Assembly (NCBI GenBank): GCA_030425925.1
Contig: JAUHZO010000003.1
Coordinates: 186,001-250,000 of the forward strand
Direction of reading: 5' to 3'
From: Alphaproteobacteria bacterium
GTDB taxonomy: Bacteria > Pseudomonadota > Alphaproteobacteria > Rhodobacterales > Rhodobacteraceae
DNA length: 64,000 nt
The number at the start of each line of letters is the position of its first letter. The first letter of the stretch is position 1. The notes beneath the pieces are model-generated. The model worked only from the letters and a program-made list of their open reading frames with translations, searched no databases and was not told where the DNA came from. This document shows positions 55,564-62,975 of this stretch, one piece after another. A program made the position numbers and the translations under genes.

Positions 55564-55724
55564 AGATGATGTGATACAGTGACACCATTTCCCCGTAAAG
55601 CGACGGCCCGGGAAAAAATCCCGGATTTTCCCTTAGCCATTGATCGGGAATCGGGTATCACTCCGACAACGCCGCGTTGTCTGCACGCGGTTTTCAATAC
55701 GAGTTTCGGGGGGGGGCGCTGCGT

Positions 55725-56285
55725 ATGTCGCGCATTATTCTCATTACGTTCGGCGTGCTGGGTTGGGCATGGTACGAACTGTCTGGCGGGTCGGATTTCG
55801 AACCCGGCTCCAACGGCCTGACCGTGCTGGCCCGTGTCGAACAGCAGGATCTGCCCGCGCCGCAGCCGCAGGTCAGCCGCACGGATGTGTCCGCGGCGGA
55901 CCTGACCGGCGTCGGCCAGCCGAACGCCGACCAGCCGCGGATCGAAAAGGCCAGCCTGACCAGCGCCGCCCCTGCGCCGCAGCGACCGACGGTGGCACCG
56001 CAGCCGAAACCCGAAGCGCAGGTGCTGACCCTGTCGGTGGACGGGCTTGGTGCGCCCGCCAAGGCCGAGGACGTGTTTGCCGCCGTCGATTATCGCGCCG
56101 TCACCGGCAGCCGCGTCAACCTGCGCAGCGGCCCCAGCACCGAGTTCGACGTGGTCACACAGCTGCGCCGCGGCAACGAGGTCGAGGTGCTGCGGGACGA
56201 AGACACCGGCTGGGTCAAGCTTCGCGCCATCGACGGCAACCATATCGGCTGGATGTCCGAGGATTTCCTGACCGCCATCAACTGA
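55725..56285 (+). CDS. SH3-domain protein, membrane-anchored
   Basis: A 186-residue protein with an N-terminal hydrophobic anchor (MSRIILITFGVLGWAWYEL), a Pro/Ala/Gln-rich linker (about 40-115) and a bacterial SH3 domain (RAVTGSRVNLRSGPSTEFD, GWVKLRAIDGNHIGWM). Such domains bind peptidoglycan or cell-wall partners. The ATG at 55725 follows a GGGGGGG tract that serves as RBS. Confidence 0.85.
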   Translation: MSRIILITFGVLGWAWYELSGGSDFEPGSNGLTVLARVEQQDLPAPQPQVSRTDVSAADLTGVGQPNADQPRIEKASLTSAAPAPQRPTVAPQPKPEAQVLTLSVDGLGAPAKAEDVFAAVDYRAVTGSRVNLRSGPSTEFDVVTQLRRGNEVEVLRDEDTGWVKLRAIDGNHIGWMSEDFLTAIN

Positions 56286-56317
56286 TCCCAAGCCGGATCC
56301 CGGATCGCCTCATGTCG

Positions 56318-56343
56318 AACGCCGCAGCTACTGCGGCGTTTTT
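56318..56343 (+). terminator. Rho-independent terminator
   Basis: AACGCCGCAG-CTA-CTGCGGCGTT, a perfect 10-bp stem, followed by TTTTT. It ends the SH3 protein transcript, 33 bases after the stop. Confidence 0.88.
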
Positions 56344-56412
56344 CCTTGTCCGGGTGCATTGAAACCGGCCCGCATTCCGCGCTACCCCGGCGCAATCTGG
56401 ACGGAGCGCGGC

Positions 56413-57243
56413 ATGTCCGACAAAAGCCTTCTGATCACCGGCTGTTCCTCGGGCATCGGCCTGGACGCCGCGCGCGGCTTGCGGGCGCGGGGCTGGCGCG
56501 TGTTCGCCGCCTGCCGGCAGGCCGAGGATTGCGCACGCCTGCAAGCCGAAGGCTTTGACGCGCCACAGATGGACTACACCGCCTCTGACAGCCTTGCCGC
56601 CGGGCTGGCCGAAGTGCTGGAGCAAACCGGCGGCACCCTGCACGCGCTGATCAACAACGGGGCCCATGCCACGCCCGGCGCGCTGGAAGACATGCCCACC
56701 GACGCGCTGCGGGCCCTGTTCGAGGCGAATTTCTTTGGCTGGCACGATCTGACGCGGCAGGTCATCCCGGTGATGCGCAGGCAGGGGCACGGTCGGATTG
56801 TCTGCATCTCGTCGGTGCTGGGCTTTGTCGCCTATCCCTGGCGCGGGGCCTATGTGGCCAGCAAGTTCGCGCTGGAAGGCTGGGCCGACACGCTGCGGCT
56901 GGAGATGCGCGACACGCCGATCCATGTCAGCACCATCAATCCCGGCCCCATCACCACGCGCTTTCGCGAAAACGCCATCCCGCATTTCGAACGCTGGATC
57001 GCGTGGGAACACTCCCCGCGGGCCGCGCAGTACCGTGCCATCCTGCACCGCCTGTACGAAGACCGCGGTCCGGACCGGTTCGAACTGCCGCCCGAGGCCG
57101 TGACCCGCACGCTGGACCGCGTCCTGAGCGCGCCGCGCCCCCGTGCGCGGTATGACGTCACCACCCCCACCCACATCATGCGGGCCGCGCGCCGGGTTCT
57201 GCCCACCCGCGTGCTCGACAGCATTCTGGCCAAAGGCGCCTGA
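56413..57243 (+). CDS. Short-chain dehydrogenase/reductase
   Basis: A 276-residue SDR with TGCSSGIG (9-16), NNGAHA, catalytic Ser in CISSVLG and Tyr/Lys in YVASK, and the NPGPITTRF segment. Resembles DltE/RhlG-like and 17-beta-HSD-type members without clear substrate. The ATG at 56413 begins MSDKSLLITG. It lies alone after the terminator; a small membrane protein gene follows 58 bases later. Confidence 0.85.
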   Translation: MSDKSLLITGCSSGIGLDAARGLRARGWRVFAACRQAEDCARLQAEGFDAPQMDYTASDSLAAGLAEVLEQTGGTLHALINNGAHATPGALEDMPTDALRALFEANFFGWHDLTRQVIPVMRRQGHGRIVCISSVLGFVAYPWRGAYVASKFALEGWADTLRLEMRDTPIHVSTINPGPITTRFRENAIPHFERWIAWEHSPRAAQYRAILHRLYEDRGPDRFELPPEAVTRTLDRVLSAPRPRARYDVTTPTHIMRAARRVLPTRVLDSILAKGA

Positions 57244-57301
57244 CCCGGGTTCGCTTTTTGCGCGGGCCCGGCTATCTCTGGCAAAACCATTCGGAGGACA
57301 C

Positions 57302-57505
57302 ATGGCCAAAGACCCCCTCTTCATCGTCGTGGCGGTCGCGATGCTACTGGTGCTGGGCATCCTGCTTTTCGGCATCTCCACATTCGCCAAGGGCGGCGAA
57401 TTCAACAGGAAATATGCCAACAAGGCGATGCGCTGGCGCATCATGGCGCAGTTCGGCGCGGTGGTGCTGATCCTGCTGTTCGTCTGGATCCGGCGCGGAG
57501 GCTGA
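57302..57505 (+). CDS. HIG1-like twin transmembrane protein
   Basis: A 67-residue protein with two helices (about 6-25 and 48-63) and a conserved loop GGEFNRKYANKAMRWRIMAQ, typical of the hypoxia-induced HIG1 family found next to cobalamin adenosyltransferase in this group. In eukaryotes these associate with cytochrome oxidase. TTCGGAGGACAC precedes the ATG. Confidence 0.83.
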   Translation: MAKDPLFIVVAVAMLLVLGILLFGISTFAKGGEFNRKYANKAMRWRIMAQFGAVVLILLFVWIRRGG

Positions 57506-57506
57506 C

Positions 57507-58079
57507 ATGGTTGTGTTGTCCAAGATCTACACCAAGACCGGCGATGCCGGCGAAACCGCGCTGGGCAACGGCGCACGGGTGGCCAAGCATTCGATGCGCG
57601 TGACGGCCTATGGCACCTCGGACGAGCTGAACTCGGTGGTGGGCCTGGCGCGGCTGCAGGCCGAGGGCGCGCTCGATGATCAGCTGTCGCGCATCCAGAA
57701 CGACCTGTTCGATCTGGGGGCGGATCTGTGCGTGCCCGATCTGGCGTCGGACGCCGATGCGGAATACCCGCGTCTGCGCATGACCGCGGCGCAAGTGGCG
57801 CGGCTCGAAGCCGAGATCGACGCGATGAACGCGCGGCTGGAGCCCTTGCGCAGCTTTATCCTGCCCGGCGGCTCGGCGCTGTCCGCGCATCTGCACCACT
57901 GCCGCACGGTCTGCCGCCGCGCAGAGCGGCTGACGGTGGAACTGGCCACGATGGAAGAGGTGAACACCGAGGCGGTGCGCTATCTCAACCGGCTGTCCGA
58001 CTGGTTCTTCGTCGCCGCCCGTATCGCCAATGATGACGGCCGCGCCGACGTGCTCTGGGTGCCGGGGGCCAACCGCTGA
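57507..58079 (+). CDS. Cob(I)yrinic acid a,c-diamide adenosyltransferase (PduO type)
   Basis: A 190-residue ATR with the ATP-binding N-terminus YTKTGDAGETALGNG, YGTSDELNS and the helical SFILPGGSALSAHLHHCRTVCRRAER and YLNRLSDWFFV blocks. It converts cob(I)alamin to adenosylcobalamin with ATP. One base separates it from the HIG1-like gene, so the pair is an operon. Confidence 0.94.
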   Translation: MVVLSKIYTKTGDAGETALGNGARVAKHSMRVTAYGTSDELNSVVGLARLQAEGALDDQLSRIQNDLFDLGADLCVPDLASDADAEYPRLRMTAAQVARLEAEIDAMNARLEPLRSFILPGGSALSAHLHHCRTVCRRAERLTVELATMEEVNTEAVRYLNRLSDWFFVAARIANDDGRADVLWVPGANR

Positions 58080-58130
58080 TCGGGATCGCCCCTCGGGCTG
58101 CGCGCGCCTGCAGCCGCCCCGCGCAACCGG

Positions 58131-58170
58131 TTCTCTCTCCCCTTGGGAGACAGGGTTAGGGTGAGGGGGA
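58131..58170. repeat. Dispersed repeat (TTAGGGTGAGGGGGA type)
   Basis: CTCTCCCCTTGGGAGACAGG followed by GTTAGGGTGAGGGGGA. A widespread proteobacterial intergenic element as I recall it; single copy in the window, between the adenosyltransferase and gcrA genes. Confidence 0.45.
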
Positions 58171-58227
58171 CATCGCGCCGCCCGTCCGGGGCGCGACACC
58201 AGCCCGGTGCAACACGTCGCCCGTACC

Positions 58228-58815
58228 TCAGCGCCGCCGGTCGCGGCGCGAGGACATCGGCTGAAACGCCACGCTGACATGCGCTTCGCAATAGGGTTTG
58301 CCCTGTTGCATGGGCAGGCCGCAGAACCAGAAATCCTCGGTCGCCGGGTCGCCGACGGGCCATTTGCAGGTCCGTTCCGTCAGTTCCATCAGGCTCAGCT
58401 TCTTGGCTTTCTTCTCGACCTCGCTGACCCGGGCCAGCGCCTCGGGGCTGATCTCGTTCGCCGAAGGCTGGGGCGGCAGCGGCTGGCCTGCGGGGATGAT
58501 CGCCTTGCGCGCCGGGGACGGCACCGGCGCCACCACCGCGGCGGGCTGAGCGGGCCGCTCCTCCGCTGCGGCCGGCACGTCGTCTTCCGGCCGTGCCTTC
58601 TGGTCCGGCTTGGCTTTCTGTTCGGGCTTGCCCTTGGCCGGCTTCACCTCTGCCGCCGGGGCGGCCCCGGCGCGGTTCGACAGGCCCAGACGATGAACCT
58701 TGCCGATCACCGCATTGCGGGTGACGCCCCCAAGCTCTTTCGCGATCTGGCTCGCAGACTGGCCTTCGGACCACATCTTCTTGAGCAACTCGACGCGTTC
58801 ATCGGTCCAGGACAT
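58228..58815 (-). CDS. gcrA: Cell cycle regulator GcrA
   Basis: A 195-residue protein with the GcrA N-terminus MSWTDERVELLKKMWSEG, a helix-turn-helix (SASQIAKELGGVTRNAVIGK), a long Pro/Ala/Lys linker and the C-terminal Cys/Trp region (CKWPVGDPATEDFWFCG). GcrA binds sigma-70 holoenzyme at methylated GANTC sites and drives cell-cycle transcription in alphaproteobacteria. Confidence 0.96.
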   Translation of the reverse strand: MSWTDERVELLKKMWSEGQSASQIAKELGGVTRNAVIGKVHRLGLSNRAGAAPAAEVKPAKGKPEQKAKPDQKARPEDDVPAAAEERPAQPAAVVAPVPSPARKAIIPAGQPLPPQPSANEISPEALARVSEVEKKAKKLSLMELTERTCKWPVGDPATEDFWFCGLPMQQGKPYCEAHVSVAFQPMSSRRDRRR

Positions 58816-58917
58816 GGGTGTTCCTTACTGAAAAAGCGGCCGCGCTGCGGGGCCGCCTGTGCATTCCGTGGAGGCCTTATTCTAGCCATCCGGGCCAAAG
58901 TTACAAGCCGCACAAAG

Positions 58918-58945
58918 AAAGGGCCGCCTCGCGGGGCGGCCCTTT
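58918..58945 (-). terminator. Terminator of the FG-GAP/RTX gene
   Basis: AAAGGGCCGCC (58918-58928) pairs with GGCGGCCCTTT (58935-58945), a perfect 11-bp stem. Read on the minus strand, CTTTCTTTG follows the stem. It lies 25 bases after the RTX stop. Confidence 0.75.
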
Positions 58946-58969
58946 GCCTGACCTGCCGGGCGGGCAGGA

Positions 58970-61708
58970 TCAGAAGATGAAGTCGTCCGCCGTCATGTCG
59001 GCAACCAGCGCATTGTCCACGCGGATGGTGTTGCCACCGCCCGCGTCGATCTGCACCCAGCTGCCGATCTGCGACATGTGGTTCGCCGCAAGGTCGGCGA
59101 AATCCGTGATCGAGGTGACAGCAGACAGGTCGATCTGCTCGCCCGAGGAAAACTCGTCGAAATCGACGATCCGGTCGTTGCCAAAGCCGTCGGCAAAGAC
59201 GAACACGTCGAACTGACCCTCGCCCCGCATCACATCGTCGCCTTCGCCGCCGATGATGGTGTCGAGCCCGTTGCCGCCGAAGATGTTGTCGTTGCCGGTG
59301 CCACCTTCGATCAGGTCAGCCCCCGCATCGCCGATCAGGCGGTCGTCGCCATCGCCACCGATTACCGTATCGCTGCCATTGCCGCCGCGGATCAGGTCAT
59401 CATCGTTGCCGCCGTCCAGATAGTCGTTCTGGCCGCCGCCGGTGATGGTGTCGTTGCCGCTCTGGCCATAGGCCACGTCGTTGCCGGCCTCGGCATTGAT
59501 GACGTCGTCGCCGGCATTGCCGCGAATGGTGTCGCTGCCGCCTTCGCCGCGCAGCAGGTCATCGCCAAAGCCGCCGCGCAGATCGTCATTGTTGCGCCCG
59601 CCTTCCAGCGTGTCGTTGGCCCCGCCACCATTCAGGCTGTCATTGCCATCGCCGCCGGAAATCAGATCGGCACTGGTGCCGCCGGTCATGTCGTCATTGC
59701 CCGACAGACCGAACATCTGCGAACTGTCGTTGGACGATCCGAGCACATCATCGCTGCCGGTGCCCACGACAAAGGGATCGAACAGGAAATCCGCGTCGAT
59801 GCGACCGTCCGCAAACCCGTCGAGCGCGTCCAGGAAGCCCAGCACTTCCATCCCGCCCATCAGCACGTTGCTGGCATTGTTGGTCGACGCGATGATGTCC
59901 GAGAACCCGTCCGCGTTCAGATCGGCCCCTGCCACCGACTGCCCGAAGTTCAGGGCACCGTCGAATTGCTGGATGCTGAACCCGTTGGTGCCATCCAGAT
60001 CCGCGGTCGAAATGACCGGCGGCAGCGCCGCGTCGGTGCCAAAGAAGACGTGGATGTCGTTTTCGCCGAGATAGGTTTCGGTGTCCACGACGGCAAAGTC
60101 GTCGATCCCGTCGCCGTTCACGTCGCCGACACCCGCCACGGTCTGACCCAGCCCGATCCCAAACCCGTCGCCCTGGATGATGAACCCGTTGGTCCCGTTC
60201 AGGTCGGTGCGGTTCAGTTCGGCCGGGAAGCCAAGCGCGCTGCCGAAGACCACATAGGCCTCGCCCGCGCCGCCATCGGCACCGGGCGCGCCGATCATGA
60301 CATCGTCAAGACCGTCGCCATTGACGTCACCGATAAAGGCCACGTCAGCACCGACCTGATCGCCCGTCGTGGTGCCGTTGAAGGTAAAGCCGTTGCTCCC
60401 GACCAGCGAGTTTTCGTTGATCACGCCGCTGGGCAGCAGGGCCACGGCCGGCGGGACGATCCCCCCGGTATTGCCAAAGAACACATAGGCCGCCCCGGTA
60501 TTGGGCACGTAGGTCACATAGGTGTTGGTATAGGTATAGGTTCCGCCGGGCTGGGTATAGACGTAGGTGAAGTACCCGAACGGCGGGATGTAGGACGTGT
60601 AGGTGTATGCCCCGGAATACGTCGTGTAGCCGACAGAATAGCCGCCGCCGGTGTAGATATAGGTAGAGTAGCCGCTGGGCGGGATAGTGTATGTGTAGGT
60701 GTTGGTCACAACGTAAGACGCATAGGCGTTCGGTGCGCCCACGGCGATGTCTCCGAACCCGTCACCGTTGATGTCCTGCCCGCCATCCAGCGCCGCCCCG
60801 AAGTTCGAATTGGTCTGATTGGTGACAAGCACTGTGCCTTCGGGCGACGGCAAGGTGTTGGTGTCGACGCTGTCCGGCAGCGACCCAGCATCGCCGAACA
60901 CCACAAAGACCGCACCATCGGTGTAGAAATAGGTGGAATACGATCCACCGAAGAACGACTCGGCCGACGCAGCCACGTCATCGACACCGTCGCCGTTGAA
61001 ATCGCCGACACCGGTGACCTGCAGGCCCAGGTTCGACCCGGACGTGGGCCCGGTCACCTGCAGCCCGCTGGACCCCAGCGGATTGACATCCACCGCCGTC
61101 GGATTGGTGTTGGTCCCGTAGATCACATAGGCCGACCCGGCATCGTTTCGGGTGTTGGTATAGGTGTAGGTCACATAGGTCGAGTACCCACCGAAATTCG
61201 TGTAGCCGCTCGTGAACGTGTAGGTGCCGGTGTAGATGTAGGTGTAAGCACCGTAGGTGGTGTACGTGCCGTACCCGTAATAGTTGAAGCCGGTGTAGGT
61301 GACGACGTAAGAGCTGTAGCCGACATAGGTAAGGAAGGAATTGGTATAGGTGTAGGTGGGATCGTCCTGCGGCGCGCCTACCACGACATCGTCGAACCCG
61401 TCGCCGTTGATGTCGCCGGCATCCCGCACGTCATAGCCCAGCAGGTCGCCCGTCTGGAACAGCGTCCCGGCATCGCCGCCCACGATGGCCACGCCTTCGC
61501 TGGGGTCGAGATTGTCCAGATCCAGCGAGCGCGGCAGTCCGTCCGGAGTGCCGTAGATCACAAAGGCGTTCCCGCCCAGTTCGCCGGCCTCGTAGGGAGA
61601 GCCGACGACAAAATCGTTTATGCCGTCACCGTTGAAGTCTCCGATCTCGGAGACGGTCGTCATTATTCCAAGGGCAAAGCCGGTCTGGTCGGAACCTGCA
61701 TAGGGCAT
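58970..61708 (-). CDS. Secreted FG-GAP/RTX protein with two Tyr/Thr-rich inserts
   Basis: A 912-residue protein starting MPYAGSDQTGFALG (RBS GAGG). Residues about 20-630 hold integrin-like FG-GAP units (for example DFNGDGINDFVVGSP at 24-38, DINGDGFDDVVVGAP at 99-113), each with a Ca-binding DxNGDG loop. Residues about 665-840 are RTX nonapeptides (GGDGNDSLN, GGNGSDTVI). The end (DVFVFADGFGNDRIVDFDEF to DDFIF) is an M10-type type I secretion signal. Two FG-GAP units are interrupted by low-complexity Tyr/Thr-rich inserts, residues 118-186 and 331-404, with a short third at 257-262. An extracellular Ca-binding protein; ligand unknown. A T1SS is not in the window. Confidence 0.9.
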   Translation of the reverse strand: MPYAGSDQTGFALGIMTTVSEIGDFNGDGINDFVVGSPYEAGELGGNAFVIYGTPDGLPRSLDLDNLDPSEGVAIVGGDAGTLFQTGDLLGYDVRDAGDINGDGFDDVVVGAPQDDPTYTYTNSFLTYVGYSSYVVTYTGFNYYGYGTYTTYGAYTYIYTGTYTFTSGYTNFGGYSTYVTYTYTNTRNDAGSAYVIYGTNTNPTAVDVNPLGSSGLQVTGPTSGSNLGLQVTGVGDFNGDGVDDVAASAESFFGGSYSTYFYTDGAVFVVFGDAGSLPDSVDTNTLPSPEGTVLVTNQTNSNFGAALDGGQDINGDGFGDIAVGAPNAYASYVVTNTYTYTIPPSGYSTYIYTGGGYSVGYTTYSGAYTYTSYIPPFGYFTYVYTQPGGTYTYTNTYVTYVPNTGAAYVFFGNTGGIVPPAVALLPSGVINENSLVGSNGFTFNGTTTGDQVGADVAFIGDVNGDGLDDVMIGAPGADGGAGEAYVVFGSALGFPAELNRTDLNGTNGFIIQGDGFGIGLGQTVAGVGDVNGDGIDDFAVVDTETYLGENDIHVFFGTDAALPPVISTADLDGTNGFSIQQFDGALNFGQSVAGADLNADGFSDIIASTNNASNVLMGGMEVLGFLDALDGFADGRIDADFLFDPFVVGTGSDDVLGSSNDSSQMFGLSGNDDMTGGTSADLISGGDGNDSLNGGGANDTLEGGRNNDDLRGGFGDDLLRGEGGSDTIRGNAGDDVINAEAGNDVAYGQSGNDTITGGGQNDYLDGGNDDDLIRGGNGSDTVIGGDGDDRLIGDAGADLIEGGTGNDNIFGGNGLDTIIGGEGDDVMRGEGQFDVFVFADGFGNDRIVDFDEFSSGEQIDLSAVTSITDFADLAANHMSQIGSWVQIDAGGGNTIRVDNALVADMTADDFIF
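60497..60718 (-). repeat. Tyr/Thr low-complexity insert 2 in the FG-GAP/RTX gene
   Basis: Encodes residues 331-404. It has 19 Tyr, mostly in Y-T or Y-x-Y alternation, with the motif GYSTYIYT and two IPP turns. On the plus strand the DNA shows repeated GTAGGT/GTATAGGT units. Confidence 0.85.
61151..61357 (-). repeat. Tyr/Thr low-complexity insert 1 in the FG-GAP/RTX gene
   Basis: Encodes residues 118-186: 20 Tyr and 20 Thr in 69 positions (for example TYTTYGAYTYIYTGTYTFT). It splits a FG-GAP unit between DVVVGAP and the AYVIYG strand. Motif GYSTY is shared with inserts 2 and 3. Confidence 0.85.
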
Positions 61709-61847
61709 GGGAAACCTCGATTCGAAATCGTTGAACTCTGCCCGAAATCTTAACAGCGCTACATCTTTCGTACAGATTTTTATGTTGCTCCTCTGGCACT
61801 TTAACTGTCTAGTCGGGACGAATTCGGACAAAACCTTGGTTTCACAC
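61709..61847. promoter_or_regulatory. Divergent promoter region, RTX gene and TIGR03032 gene
   Basis: A 139-base gap clearly AT-richer than its flanks (TCGTACAGATTTTTATGTTG and TCGGACAAAACC). It must serve both genes. I cannot define boxes. Confidence 0.45.
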
Positions 61848-62975
61848 ATGATGTACGAGCAGCAAACCGCCTCTTATGCCGATGCGCAGGACAGCCCCGC
61901 AGAGGCCAAGGCGCCGGCACCGAAGCAGCCGCAGGCTCCGCTGCGGATGCTGGAAAGCGAAGGCTTTGCCGACTGGCTGATCGCCAACAACGCCTCGCTT
62001 GCGTTCACCACCTACCAGGCGGGCAAGATGCTGTTTGTCGGGGCCAACCAGAACCGGCGCGTGTCGATCTTCGAACGCACCTTCCCGCGCTGCATGGGGC
62101 TTGGCCCGGCGGGCGACACGATCTGGATGTCGTCGCTGTTTCAGCTCTGGCGGATGGAGAATTTTCTGGAAAAGGGCCAGATGCACAACGGGTATGACGC
62201 GGTGTTCGTGCCGGTCAACGGCCACACCACGGGCGAGATCGACGTGCACGACATCACCCAGGGCCCCGATGGCAGGCCGGTCTTTGTCTGTACCCGCGTC
62301 AACTGCATCGCGACGCTGGACGACCGGCACAGCTTTGCACCGATCTGGAAACCGCCCTTCATCACCGAAATCGTCGCCGAGGATCGCTGCCACCTGAACG
62401 GCGCGGCCTTTGTAGACGGGGTCGCGAAATACGTCACCTGCGTGGCGATGACCAACGTGGTGCGCGGCTGGTCGGACCGGCGCCGCGACGGCGGCGTGGT
62501 GCTGGACGTCAAGGACGGCGCGCCGGTGGTGCAGGGCCTGTCGATGCCGCACTCGCCGCGCCTGCACAAGGGGCGGCTCTGGCTGATCCAGTCGGGCACC
62601 GGAGAGTTCGGCTATGTGGACCGCGACCGCGGCACGTTCGAGCCGGTCTGCGACATGCCCGGCTTTGCCCGCGGCCTGGCCTTTCTGGGCAATCACGCCG
62701 TCATCGGCGTGTCGCGCCCGCGCAAGGACAAGACCTTCAAGGGGCTGGAACTGGACGAACGGCTGGCGGCCCGCGGTCAGGAGCCGATCTGCGCCATCAT
62801 CGGCGTGAACCTCGACACCGGCCAGATCGAGCACGTGCTGCAGATCGAAGGCGCGGTGCAGGAACTGTACGACGTCTGCGTCCTGCCCGGGCTGCGGCGC
62901 CCCATGGCGCTGGGCTTCATGACCGACGAAATCCGCTTTTCCCTGCGTCCGCGCCCCATGGGAGGCCCGATATGA
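61848..62975 (+). CDS. TIGR03032 family protein
   Basis: A 375-residue protein starting MMYEQQTASYADAQD. After an Ala/Pro/Lys linker (about 15-35) comes the TIGR03032 domain: FADWLIANNASLAFTTYQAG, GANQNRRVSIFERTFPRCMG, IWMSSLFQLWRMEN, VNCIATLDD and HLNGAAFVDG. A beta-propeller-like fold is likely; function is not known. The family often lies beside surface or secreted protein genes. The stop overlaps the next gene (ATGA), so both are translated together. Confidence 0.8.
   Translation: MMYEQQTASYADAQDSPAEAKAPAPKQPQAPLRMLESEGFADWLIANNASLAFTTYQAGKMLFVGANQNRRVSIFERTFPRCMGLGPAGDTIWMSSLFQLWRMENFLEKGQMHNGYDAVFVPVNGHTTGEIDVHDITQGPDGRPVFVCTRVNCIATLDDRHSFAPIWKPPFITEIVAEDRCHLNGAAFVDGVAKYVTCVAMTNVVRGWSDRRRDGGVVLDVKDGAPVVQGLSMPHSPRLHKGRLWLIQSGTGEFGYVDRDRGTFEPVCDMPGFARGLAFLGNHAVIGVSRPRKDKTFKGLELDERLAARGQEPICAIIGVNLDTGQIEHVLQIEGAVQELYDVCVLPGLRRPMALGFMTDEIRFSLRPRPMGGPI

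Noticed and set aside
59150-59700. Tandem repeats in the 3' part of the RTX gene as a separate DNA element
   Set aside because: Explained by RTX nonapeptide codons.
60497-61357. Short DNA repeats resembling a CRISPR array
   Set aside because: Units are in frame, irregular and encode Tyr/Thr; no constant repeat-spacer spacing and no cas genes.
59078-61753. 891-codon plus-strand frame opposite the RTX gene
   Set aside because: Mirror of the repeat-rich gene; Val/Ala/Asp-rich, no start signals, while the minus strand has FG-GAP and RTX motifs.
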